Below, piece after piece: positions 18,856 through 27,239 of a stretch of 38,386 nucleotides of DNA. Origin of the DNA: Bacteroidota bacterium (GTDB taxonomy: Bacteria > Bacteroidota > Ignavibacteria > Kryptoniales > JAKASW01); contig JAJYRM010000031.1 of NCBI GenBank assembly GCA_021794075.1, forward strand, positions 1 through 38,386, in the 5' to 3' direction. The translations under genes and the position numbers were made by a program. The notes below the pieces were generated by a model. That model had not been told where the DNA came from. It did not search any database and saw only the letters and a list, made by a program, of their open reading frames with translations. Within the stretch, counting starts at the first letter, position 1, and every line of letters begins with the position of its first letter.

Positions 18856-21591
18856 ATGTCCAGCAAAAATTCAGGTTTCCTTGAAATACTCCATCTGGAA
18901 GATGACGTCACAGATGCAGCGCTTATCAAAGACCTGATCGAAGGCGCGGGTATCAGGTCCCACATACAACTCGTGAAGTCGCGTGATGAGTATGTTGCCG
19001 CGCTGGAAGCGAAAAAATATGATCTGATTTTATGCGATAACACGATACCTTCCTTCAGCGGCACCGGAGCACTTCTCTTGGCCCGCGGCATGGCGCCTGA
19101 CACCCCTTTCATCTTTGTCACCGGGACCATGGGGGAAGAGAGCGCGGTACAGACGCTAAGAGACGGCGCCACGGACTATGTTCTCAAACCCGGACTCGCG
19201 CGTCTCGTCCCGACAGTCAGGCGAGCAATAAGCGAGGCCGACGACCGGAGGAAACTTAAACTCGCTGAGAAGATGCGCGAGATGGCGCTCGAAGATCTGA
19301 AAACTCTCGAAGCGAAATACCGCGGCGTTCTGGAAAGCGCCCCTGACGCAGTTATCATAGTCGACAAACACGGCAGCATAACGTTCGCAAATAAGCAGGC
19401 GGAATCGGACTTTGGATATTCGGGGGGAGAGCTCATAGGCAAGACGATCAACCTCCTCGTGCCGAAACGCTTTCAGAAGATGCACGAGAAGCAGCTGCAT
19501 GGGTACGAGGCTCAACCGCATTCCCGTCCAATGAGCACCGGGACGGAACTCTTTGGAAAGAGAAAAGACGGTACCGAATTCCCCGCTGACATCATGCTCT
19601 CTCCATTCGTGAGCGGGCGTGATATGTCTGTCCTCGCTATGGTGCGCGACCTGACGGAGCCGAGGAAAGCAGAAAAGGCTGTCAAGGAAAGCGAAGAAAG
19701 ATTTAGAACCATATTTGAAGTATCCCCGCTTGCGATGGTTAACATCGATGGGGAAGGTCGGTTTCTCCGGTGCAACCAGGCGGCGGTGAAATTGTTCGGC
19801 TACTCTCAGGATGAGCTGCTTGCGATGACTTTCAACGACATCACACACCCCGAGGACCGATCCACGGCTTCCTCGATCTTTTCTGATATTCTATCGGGAA
19901 AAAAAGACTCCGCCAGGTTTGAAAAGAGATATGTTTGCAAGGATGGAAGAGTCGTGCTGGCACATCTCACGATCGCAGCGGTGCGCGGAAGTCAAGGCAA
20001 GTTCAGTCATGCGGTGACTATAGTTGAAGACATTACCGAGCGGCGCGCGGCTGAAGACGCGCTTAAACGCTCGGAAGAGGAATATCGAGGTCTCGTTGAA
20101 GGTGTGCGCGACGCGATTTTCAAGTTATCACTCGATGGTTCGATTCAGAGCCTGAATCCCGCCTTCGAGGCTATCACGGGATGGCGGCGAGGCGAATGGA
20201 TAGGCCGAAACATTTCAGAGTTGATTCATCCGAGCGATGTGGATGAAACTTTGGCGGCTTTCGGGAAAATGATAAGCGTCACAACACCGGTAATTTTGGA
20301 AATCAGGATCGCCTGCAAATCGTCTGGGTACGTGATAATGGAATTCAACTCCGCTCCACAGATCAGAGACGGCGAGACGGTCGGCGTGCTCTGCATCGCC
20401 CGTGACGTAACCGGGCAGAAAATGCTCGAGGAGCAGCTTAGGCAATCGCAGAAACTGGAAGGTCTCGGCACGCTCGCGGGCGGAATCGCGCATGATTTCA
20501 ATAATATACTTGCCATAATTAACGGGTATACCTCTTTTCTGAGAAGAACATTTCAAAACGATGAGCAGGGGACAAAGTCGCTCGACGCGATTACATCCGC
20601 TGTTGGGAGGGCTACCGGACTCGTGCGCCAGCTCCTGACATTCGCAAGAAAGCAGGAGAGAGTCCTCGGCAATGTCGACCTTAATGAGATTGTAATGGAA
20701 ATGTACACTCTGGTCAGCGAAACATTTCCGAAGCAGGTCAAGATTGACATTGCGCTCCACAAGGGGAGGGCGATTGTTTACGGTGATCGTTCTGAGATCC
20801 ATCAACTCCTCCTCAACCTATGTGTGAACGCGAGGGATGCCATGATGGAACGGCCGGCCGGAAATATAGCCGGAGGCGTCCTTAAGATATCCACTGCGCT
20901 TGTGAAGGAGAGCGCATTGTTGGCGAGGCACCCAACTGCAGGCGGCCATGATTATATAGAGCTGTCAGTTTCCGATACGGGTGTGGGAATGGACGAAGAA
21001 ACGAAATCGAGGATATTCGAACCGTTTTTTACGACCAAGCCTGAAGGGAAGGGGACCGGTCTGGGGCTGGCCACCGTCTACGGCATTGTTCAGAGCCATG
21101 GCGGGTTCATCGACGTTTCCAGCGTTCCCGGCAATGGTACAACGTTCTCTGTTCATTTTGCCGCGGAGCGCGGTACGGATGAATCGGCCGATAATCTGAC
21201 CGGATCCGAGGGGTCCGCGGTCGGAGGAAGCGAAACGATATTGGTCGTTGAGGATGAACCTGGACTTCGCGACTACGTGCAGGATCTCCTGATGTCCGAA
21301 GGATACAAGGTGTTGACGGCACAGGATGGCGAACGAGCTATTTCGATATTCATAAATCAGAGTAACATAAACCTCATTCTTTCAGACATCGGACTCCCTA
21401 AAATCGGCGGAATTGATTTGTTAGAAACTGTTAAAGTGATCAACCCGGACACTCGCGTAATACTGGCCAGCGGTTTCGTAGAAGAGAACGAGCGGAGAAG
21501 GATGGAAGAGAAGGGTGTAAAGGCGTTTATACAAAAACCATATCAAAGGGAGGAACTTCTGAAGAAAATCAGATCGGTGTTGGATGAATGA
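18856..21591 (+). CDS. Hybrid histidine kinase REC-PAS-PAS-PAS-HisKA-ATPase-REC (copy 2)
   Basis: A 911-residue paralog of the hybrid kinase at 13163-15898, with identical length and domain order. Receiver 1 has Asp61 ([10 protein letters not shown]). Three PAS regions lie at about 155-268, 280-395 and 405-520. HisKA has His546 in [11 protein letters not shown]. The ATPase domain shows [17 protein letters not shown] and [11 protein letters not shown], and receiver 2 has Asp844 ([12 protein letters not shown]). Even the leader is alike: both genes have CGGAGAGCG directly before the start codon. The PAS segments and inter-domain linkers differ more than the kinase core, as expected for duplicated sensors that have diverged. 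It is predicted to be cytoplasmic, with an internal phosphorelay plus an N-terminal receiver open to cross-talk. Confidence 0.93.
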   Translation: MSSKNSGFLEILHLEDDVTDAALIKDLIEGAGIRSHIQLVKSRDEYVAALEAKKYDLILCDNTIPSFSGTGALLLARGMAPDTPFIFVTGTMGEESAVQTLRDGATDYVLKPGLARLVPTVRRAISEADDRRKLKLAEKMREMALEDLKTLEAKYRGVLESAPDAVIIVDKHGSITFANKQAESDFGYSGGELIGKTINLLVPKRFQKMHEKQLHGYEAQPHSRPMSTGTELFGKRKDGTEFPADIMLSPFVSGRDMSVLAMVRDLTEPRKAEKAVKESEERFRTIFEVSPLAMVNIDGEGRFLRCNQAAVKLFGYSQDELLAMTFNDITHPEDRSTASSIFSDILSGKKDSARFEKRYVCKDGRVVLAHLTIAAVRGSQGKFSHAVTIVEDITERRAAEDALKRSEEEYRGLVEGVRDAIFKLSLDGSIQSLNPAFEAITGWRRGEWIGRNISELIHPSDVDETLAAFGKMISVTTPVILEIRIACKSSGYVIMEFNSAPQIRDGETVGVLCIARDVTGQKMLEEQLRQSQKLEGLGTLAGGIAHDFNNILAIINGYTSFLRRTFQNDEQGTKSLDAITSAVGRATGLVRQLLTFARKQERVLGNVDLNEIVMEMYTLVSETFPKQVKIDIALHKGRAIVYGDRSEIHQLLLNLCVNARDAMMERPAGNIAGGVLKISTALVKESALLARHPTAGGHDYIELSVSDTGVGMDEETKSRIFEPFFTTKPEGKGTGLGLATVYGIVQSHGGFIDVSSVPGNGTTFSVHFAAERGTDESADNLTGSEGSAVGGSETILVVEDEPGLRDYVQDLLMSEGYKVLTAQDGERAISIFINQSNINLILSDIGLPKIGGIDLLETVKVINPDTRVILASGFVEENERRRMEEKGVKAFIQKPYQREELLKKIRSVLDE

Positions 21592-21680
21592 CCGCGTTGA
21601 ACGCGATCCAAGGTGACGGTCCGGCGGTCGGGCCCGCTTGGGACTATAACAATTCGCAAATAAACATCTGGATGTGACCC

Positions 21681-22835
21681 TTGACAAGCAAAATCTTACT
21701 TGTAGACGACGACAGCGAGGTTCTCTCGTCGCTTCGATTTCAACTCGGATCTCGTTTTGAAGTTGAGACCGCGAACGGCGCGGAGTACGGCATCAGAGCT
21801 GTGTTGACCACCGGACCTTACGCGGTAGTAGTGTCCGATTTGAGAATGCCGCACGTCGATGGTGTGCGATTCCTCGCCTGGCTTGAGTCGCAAGCCCCGA
21901 ACACGGTCAGGATCCTGCATACGGCTTACGCCGATCTGCAAGTTTCGATCAGCGCGATAAATGAGGGCCATGTGTTCAGACTGCTCACGAAGCCGTGCGC
22001 GACTAAAGACATGATTAGGGCTTTGCAGGACGGACTAAGGCAGTATGAACTGGTGGAGTCCGAGAAAACGCTCTTGCAGGAAACGCTGAGCGGAAGCGTG
22101 AGTTTGCTCACCGAGCTCCTCGCGATTGCCGATGAAGTTAGTTTTGGACGAGCGGAAAAGACAAGGGACTACATCAAAGCGTTTCTCGCGTCGGAAAAGA
22201 AACAGGACGCGTGGGAGCTTGGCGTCGCCGCTATGCTATCCAGGATCGGAGCCGTTACGATGCCTGATACTGTTTTGGAGAAACTTGAATCGGGAAAGGA
22301 TCTGAGCCCTGTCGAACAATCTATGTACGCGAGAATTCCGAAAATAGGCCACGACCTTCTGGCAAATATTCCGAGGCTGCAAGATGTGGCTAAGATCGTC
22401 TTGTATCATCAGAAGAGGTTCGACGGAGGAGGGTCACCGAAAGATCCCGTGTCGGGTGACAAGATTCCTTATGAGTCACGCGTCGTGAAGGTGTTCAGTG
22501 ATATGGTGGATCTGGAGTCTACAGGTCTTTCGCGGGCTGCGGCTTTTGGCACAATGTCCTCGCGAGCTGGGTGGTACGATCCCGAAATAATGAGAAAGCT
22601 CGGCGCGCTTCCAGAACTTCAGCAGGACGCCGTTTCTCAACCTGGTACGAAGAGAATTATTCAGTGTTCCCTGAGCGACCTAAGGCCCGGGCTTGTCCTT
22701 CATTCCGCGATCATGACTGTCAGAGGGCTTCGCCTTCTAAATGCCGGTGTGGCAATCTCACCTCCGATGCTGGAAAAAATCCGCAACCACGCTGAGCTGA
22801 CTGGCATAAAAGAACCGATCGAAATTTCAAGATAA
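21681..22835 (+). CDS. Response regulator with degenerate HD-GYP-like domain
   Basis: The 384-residue protein has a receiver domain (about 3-120; Asp9-Asp10-Asp11, Asp53 in VVSDLRMPHVDG, Lys104 in LLTKP) of the RpfG type (LHTAYADLQVSISAINEG). An HD-type phosphohydrolase domain follows (about 135-310), then a C-terminal tail (SLSDLRPGLVL...LNAGVAIS) common in this family. True HD-GYP enzymes hydrolyse cyclic di-GMP. Here the metal-binding HD pair is Ser187-Arg188 (AAMLSRIGAVTMPD), and the second histidine of the HHE motif is Gln (YHQKRFDGGG), so catalysis is unlikely. It may bind nucleotide or partners. The start is TTG at 21681, chosen because the receiver begins there. It is the last gene of the signalling island, 187 bases before the Ehr operon. 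Confidence 0.85.
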   Translation: MTSKILLVDDDSEVLSSLRFQLGSRFEVETANGAEYGIRAVLTTGPYAVVVSDLRMPHVDGVRFLAWLESQAPNTVRILHTAYADLQVSISAINEGHVFRLLTKPCATKDMIRALQDGLRQYELVESEKTLLQETLSGSVSLLTELLAIADEVSFGRAEKTRDYIKAFLASEKKQDAWELGVAAMLSRIGAVTMPDTVLEKLESGKDLSPVEQSMYARIPKIGHDLLANIPRLQDVAKIVLYHQKRFDGGGSPKDPVSGDKIPYESRVVKVFSDMVDLESTGLSRAAAFGTMSSRAGWYDPEIMRKLGALPELQQDAVSQPGTKRIIQCSLSDLRPGLVLHSAIMTVRGLRLLNAGVAISPPMLEKIRNHAELTGIKEPIEISR

Positions 22836-23022
22836 CTGAAATCTCGTCTCCGATTGGGGAGGGAAGATCGGCGAATAGGACCCGCGCAAGGTCCATTCAC
22901 TTTTAATGCGATGTGCGGTTTCAATCGCATAATTAGGACAATAAAGGACATCCAGGCAGATTTGCGGGTAGATTTGGACTTATTTCACGTATGTAGTATT
23001 TTGGTCCCATTGTTTTGAGCAT
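22836..23022 (+). promoter_or_regulatory. Probable promoter region of the Ehr operon, with two inverted repeats
   Basis: This 187-base gap precedes the first gene of the hydrogenase-like operon. It contains GGACC-7 nt-GGTCC (22878-22894), followed by a short T run, and ATGCGAT-11 nt-ATCGCAT (22906-22930). The first could be a weak terminator for the upstream gene. The second, a perfect 7-base inverted repeat, could be an operator, for example for the operon's own HTH protein. No sigma-factor motif was certain. Confidence 0.4.
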
Positions 23023-23709
23023 ATGGAACTGAAGATCAAAGACATTGTCGAGCTGCTGCAGGTCAACGAGAAGACGGTTTACCGATGGATAAAGGATAAG
23101 AAGATTCCTTGTTACAGGATAAATCACCAGTACAGATTCAATCGAGCCGAGATTAATGAGTGGATACTCAGCAATAAGATAGAGCTTTCGTCGTCGCTGA
23201 TAAATCTCGGACTCGGGGATCACAACCTTCCGAGGCTTCTGGAGAGCGGCGGGATTGTAGCCTCGATTGTAGGTGATAACGTCGGGGAAGTAATCACGAA
23301 TGCCGTCGAACTTATTCCCACGCCGCCGGGTCTGAAAAAAGAAGATATCGTACTCGCCTTGATGAGGCGCGAGGAGCTCATGCCGACAGCAGTTGGAAAA
23401 GGGATCGCGATCCCTCACCCGCGCAATCCCATCGTGACCGACCCAAAGAACGCGAGCGTGTCGATATGCTACCTCGAACGTCCGGCAGATTTTCACGCGC
23501 TGGATGGCGAGCCTGTCCACACCCTTTTTATCTTGTTCACGGCCACTCCCCGTATGCACCTTGAAGTGCTCTCCAAGATTTCTCATCTCTGCCGGAGCGA
23601 TCTCTTCCTGGAAAAGCTTCGTGCGCGGGCACCCAAAGATGAAGTGATAAATTTCATCCGGGAGAAGGAGAAAGAGTGGCGCTCGAAGGAGTCTACCGGG
23701 AATGACTGA
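23023..23709 (+). CDS. Helix-turn-helix / PTS EIIA (PtsN-like) fusion regulator
   Basis: The 228-residue protein joins an excisionase/MerR-like DNA-binding domain (1-55: MELKIKDIVELLQVNEKTVYRWIKD with the RFNRAEINEWI wing) to a phosphotransferase-system EIIA domain of the fructose/nitrogen class (about 75-220). The EIIA phospho-histidine is His132 in AVGKGIAIPHPR, preceded by the REELMPT segment. EIIA-Ntr proteins are phosphorylated by an EI/HPr chain and report energy or nitrogen state. Fused to a DNA-binding domain, it should act as a phosphorylation-controlled transcription factor. The stop lies 8 bases inside hyfB, so it belongs to the same operon and probably controls it. No other PTS gene is in the window. 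The family is known; the role proposed here is inference. Confidence 0.88.
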   Translation: MELKIKDIVELLQVNEKTVYRWIKDKKIPCYRINHQYRFNRAEINEWILSNKIELSSSLINLGLGDHNLPRLLESGGIVASIVGDNVGEVITNAVELIPTPPGLKKEDIVLALMRREELMPTAVGKGIAIPHPRNPIVTDPKNASVSICYLERPADFHALDGEPVHTLFILFTATPRMHLEVLSKISHLCRSDLFLEKLRARAPKDEVINFIREKEKEWRSKESTGND

Positions 23710-25684
23710 TCTCCTTTTCGGAGCGGCTCTGATATTTGTCGGGGGGATCGCGGCGATGTTCGTCCCTGAAAAAGCGAAGGCCTGGGCCTTTGTGCTATTC
23801 GCCGCTGTGGCCCAGTTCGTCATATTGCCGGCGGCATTGAAGGTCCTACTAAACGGGCAACAGCTAGCTCTTCCACTCTTTCTCTCCGAGCCGATCGGTG
23901 AGGCATATCTTCGTCTCGATCCGCTTGCAGCCCTTTTCGTTATTGTAACTTCAGCCGGTTCATTTCTCACGCCGATTTATTCCATCGGCTACATGAAGAT
24001 GTACCATGACCGCGGGATGTCCCTTTCGTCGCATTTCTTTTTCCTAGGCGTGATGTCCGCCTCAATGCTGCTAGTGGAGGTGACACAGAACGCTATCCTG
24101 TTTATCATCGTGTGGGAAATGATGTCGACGTCGTCTTTCTTTCTGGTGGCATTCGAAAACGAAAACGAGGAAGTCCGGAGGGCGAGTCTTTACTATTTCA
24201 TCGCTATGCAGGTGGGGGTCGCTTTTCTGATAGCGGCATTTGCGTGGACTTCGGCCCTTTCCGGTTCCTTGGATTTCAACTCTTTCTCCTCGGTTTTGGA
24301 TGGGCACGGAAGTGTGGCGATCCTCTTGTTCGTTTTGTTCTTCATAGGTTTTGGCACGAAAGCGGGATTCGTTCCGATGCACACTTGGCTTCCGAAAGCG
24401 CATCCCGCCTCTCCGACGGGCGTTTCGGCGCTGATGTCGGGAGTGATGATCAAGACCGGGATATACGGCATCCTTCGAATACTTCTTCTTACCGGCATAC
24501 CTGATTACAGACTTGCGTACGGCGTATTCTTTGTCTCACTCATCACCGGTATTTATGGGATCGTCAACTCAATCGCCCAGGACGATATAAAGCGACTTCT
24601 CGCATATTCGAGTATAGAGAATATCGGCATCATCGGTATGGGGATCGGCGTGGGAATGTTGGGGCTCGCCTACAACAGCCCATTGATAGCGATGCTCGGC
24701 TTTTTTGGCGCGCTGCTTCATATCGTCAACCACTTCACTTTCAAGAGCGTGCTCTTCTATGGAAGCGGTGTTGTCTATTCTCAGACTCACAAGCGCGACA
24801 TGAACCTTCTCGGCGGGCTGGGCAAGTATCTCCCTGTCACGTCCGCTATGTTCCTCGCAGGTTCGCTGGCGATATCCGGCGTCCCTTTCTTCAACGGCTT
24901 CGTGAGCGAGATTGCGATCTATCTCGGAATGGCTAGGGGGCTCTCGCTGGACTCGATCTCCGTCGTCGTTGTGATGCTTCTGGGCTTTGCGGGACTGGCC
25001 TTCATTGGCGCGATGGCGCTTTTAAGTTTCACGAAAGTGTACGGAATAACATTTCTGGGATTGCCGCGAACGGAATATCACGCCACGCCGACGGAGAAAG
25101 AGCGCACGCTTCTTCTCCCGATGGTGGTACTCACTATTGCTATGCTTGCCATCGGGTTCTTCCCATGGCTCGCCGTTGAATTGCTCATGAATGTTGTGAG
25201 AGAACTTGTGCCCGGACTGCCTGCGGCGCAATTCACTCCGGTGCTCGGAATTTTCAGGACAATCTCCGCCATTGTCATTGGCCTCGCCGCGGTGACCGCT
25301 TTCTTCTTCGGGCTCAGGAACTTCCTGCTAAGGAAGCGGACTGTCGGGTCTTACAAAACATGGGACTGCGGTTACCAGGTGGGAAGCGGAAGGCTTGAGT
25401 ACACCGGGAGTTCATTCGCGCAACCGTTCTTGCATCTTGTCGCGGAACTGGTCCCGCGTGAAATCAGTGTTGACAAGGAACCTGTCTTCTTTCCAATGGA
25501 GGCGTCTTTGGAGAGCCGCACGCAAGATCTCTCTGAGAGATATATTTTAAAACCATTGATAGCGCTCCTCAACAAATTTCTCAATCTTTTTTCATGGATA
25601 CAGAGCGGTCGGATGCAGCAGTATATAATGTATGGGTTGGTATTTCTCGTCTTCCTGCTCGTGTGGATATTGGGAATCAGGTAA
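23702..25684 (+). CDS. hyfB: HyfB-like antiporter-type membrane subunit of a group-4-hydrogenase-related complex
   Basis: A 660-residue polytopic membrane protein of the NuoL/MrpA family with more than a dozen hydrophobic segments. Proton-channel residues of the family are present: Glu139 (IVWEMMS), Lys220 (GFGTKAGFVPMHTWLPKAHP) and Lys251 (GVMIKTGIYG). The HyfB-type C terminus is seen too (YKTWDCGYQ, then RLEYTGSSFAQPF at about 555-580), with a final membrane segment. In this class of complex the subunit moves protons or sodium ions in step with electron transfer. AAGGAG lies ten bases before the ATG. It overlaps the upstream regulator by 8 bases, and its stop shares one base with the hyfC start. 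Confidence 0.93.
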   Translation: MTDLLFGAALIFVGGIAAMFVPEKAKAWAFVLFAAVAQFVILPAALKVLLNGQQLALPLFLSEPIGEAYLRLDPLAALFVIVTSAGSFLTPIYSIGYMKMYHDRGMSLSSHFFFLGVMSASMLLVEVTQNAILFIIVWEMMSTSSFFLVAFENENEEVRRASLYYFIAMQVGVAFLIAAFAWTSALSGSLDFNSFSSVLDGHGSVAILLFVLFFIGFGTKAGFVPMHTWLPKAHPASPTGVSALMSGVMIKTGIYGILRILLLTGIPDYRLAYGVFFVSLITGIYGIVNSIAQDDIKRLLAYSSIENIGIIGMGIGVGMLGLAYNSPLIAMLGFFGALLHIVNHFTFKSVLFYGSGVVYSQTHKRDMNLLGGLGKYLPVTSAMFLAGSLAISGVPFFNGFVSEIAIYLGMARGLSLDSISVVVVMLLGFAGLAFIGAMALLSFTKVYGITFLGLPRTEYHATPTEKERTLLLPMVVLTIAMLAIGFFPWLAVELLMNVVRELVPGLPAAQFTPVLGIFRTISAIVIGLAAVTAFFFGLRNFLLRKRTVGSYKTWDCGYQVGSGRLEYTGSSFAQPFLHLVAELVPREISVDKEPVFFPMEASLESRTQDLSERYILKPLIALLNKFLNLFSWIQSGRMQQYIMYGLVFLVFLLVWILGIR

Positions 25685-26604
25685 TGCTTTTAGCTGTAGC
25701 TGAGTTCGTAATCATAATATCCCCCCTCTTTCTAGTCGGGCTTATCTCGAAGGTCAAGGCTCTTTGGGGTGGTCGAAGGGGAGCTCCGGTCGTTCAACCG
25801 TATTTCGATTTCCTCAAGCTTATGGGCAAAGGCGAGATAATAAGCACGGTCACTTCGCCCGTGTTCAGGATCGCGCCGTCGGTCGGGATTGCGGCGACTC
25901 TATTTGCGTTGTTCATCCTGCCTGTGCCGGTGCTTGGCTCTGTGTTCCATTTCGAAGGTGATTTCGTGCTTTTCGCGTATCTGCTCGGCATGGCGAAGTT
26001 TGTCATGGTACTCGCGGCGCTCGATACAGGAAGCAGCTTCGAGGGGATTGGGGCGAGCAGGGAGGTCACGTACTCGACAATCGTGGAGACTGCCTTCTTT
26101 GTCGTCATCGGCTCGCTCGCGCTGCTAACGAGCCACTTCTCGTTCGAAACGATATTCGCTTCGGTGAACATGGTTGCCGGATACTCGCCACTCGTGAAGA
26201 TTCTTCTCCTTGCTTCGCTTTTCATCATGCTCCTGGCCGAAGGCAGCCGGGTGCCTGTTGACGATCCCAATACTCATCTGGAGCTGACGATGATACACGA
26301 AGTCATGGTGCTCGATTATTCCGGCCCCGATCTCGCCTTCATCCAGTACACAGTCTCGCTTAAGATGACGATTATTGCCATACTGATGGCGGATCTTCTT
26401 GTCCCCTCGTCGACCCCACCCATCCCGGCGTTAGGCCTGTTCGCCGTCATAGTAGTATCGGTGTTCCTGCTCGTCGGAGCGGTCGAATCGCTCATCGCGC
26501 GGTCCAGGATATCGCATATACCGCAATTCCTTTTTCTCATGACGACGTTCTCATTGACCGCGTTCGCGGTTGCCGCGTTCTTCCTTTTTGGAGGAGTGAA
26601 ATGA
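25684..26604 (+). CDS. hyfC: HyfC-like (NuoH family) membrane anchor subunit
   Basis: The 306-residue membrane protein is homologous to NuoH of complex I and HyfC/HycD of hydrogenases. Signature stretches are GRRGAPVVQPYFDFLKL near residue 31, DTGSSFEGIGASREV (about 114-128), and EGSRVPVDDPNTHLELTMIHE followed by VMVLDYSGPDLA near 185-215. NuoH-type subunits dock the soluble electron-transfer arm to the membrane and form the entry to the first ion path. The start is the ATG that overlaps the hyfB stop (TAATG). An upstream in-frame start inside hyfB would add residues outside the family. The stop overlaps the hyfE start (ATGA). Confidence 0.94.
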   Translation: MLLAVAEFVIIISPLFLVGLISKVKALWGGRRGAPVVQPYFDFLKLMGKGEIISTVTSPVFRIAPSVGIAATLFALFILPVPVLGSVFHFEGDFVLFAYLLGMAKFVMVLAALDTGSSFEGIGASREVTYSTIVETAFFVVIGSLALLTSHFSFETIFASVNMVAGYSPLVKILLLASLFIMLLAEGSRVPVDDPNTHLELTMIHEVMVLDYSGPDLAFIQYTVSLKMTIIAILMADLLVPSSTPPIPALGLFAVIVVSVFLLVGAVESLIARSRISHIPQFLFLMTTFSLTAFAVAAFFLFGGVK

Positions 26605-27236
26605 CAGACATCCTAATTATCCTCCTCGGTACCACGATGCTTTATGTCTCTTCCGTCAGCCGGATCGAGGCGTACGTGAAGATGCTCGCCGTTCAGGGAT
26701 TCCTCCTGTTCTTCCTTGTCCTGGTCGGAGTAAGAGGAATGAGCTGGTTGAATATTTCATTTCTCGTTTTCGAGACACTCATCGTGAAAGGGATAGTTAT
26801 CCCGTATTTTCTCCTGACGGTTATACGAAGGAACGAGACCCCACGCGAAATCGAGCCGTATATATCCCAGTTTTACTCTCTCCTGGTGGCAAGCGCAATA
26901 TTCGTCTTCGGATTCGTGGCCGCCTTCTGGGCCGCGAGGAACGGAAGCGCGATCAGACCTCTGTATTTTGGCGTCTCCATCGTCATGATAATCATGAGCC
27001 TCTTTCTCATCGTTAACAGGAAAAGGATAATCACGCATATCCTATGTTACATGATGCTTGAAAACGGAATATTTCTCCTCTCGCTTTCCGTGGCAAATGA
27101 ACTACCGATGCTTGTAAATATCGGTGTCCTGCTCGACTTGTTCGTCGCCATATATCTCTTCGCGATATTCTTCAACAAGATCAACGACATTTATGACGGA
27201 AGCCATGTTGACGTTCTTACGGAGTTGAAAGACTAA
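26601..27236 (+). CDS. hyfE: HyfE-like membrane subunit
   Basis: The 211-residue protein has about six hydrophobic segments and family features of HyfE, a NuoK-like subunit of hydrogenase-4-type complexes: an LVFETLIVKGIVIPYFL segment near 55-72 and CYMMLENGIFLLSL at about 150-163, in which the membrane Glu of NuoK-type proton paths is kept. GGAGGAG lies four bases before the ATG, the strongest ribosome site in the operon, and the ATG overlaps the hyfC stop by four bases. It ends three bases before hyfF. Confidence 0.93.
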   Translation: MTDILIILLGTTMLYVSSVSRIEAYVKMLAVQGFLLFFLVLVGVRGMSWLNISFLVFETLIVKGIVIPYFLLTVIRRNETPREIEPYISQFYSLLVASAIFVFGFVAAFWAARNGSAIRPLYFGVSIVMIIMSLFLIVNRKRIITHILCYMMLENGIFLLSLSVANELPMLVNIGVLLDLFVAIYLFAIFFNKINDIYDGSHVDVLTELKD

Positions 27237-27239
27237 ATC

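Noticed and set aside
22933-23970. 345-codon open frame on the minus strand
   Set aside because: It lies opposite the HTH-EIIA gene and the start of hyfB, both with clear domains; its translation shows no domain and is a shadow frame.
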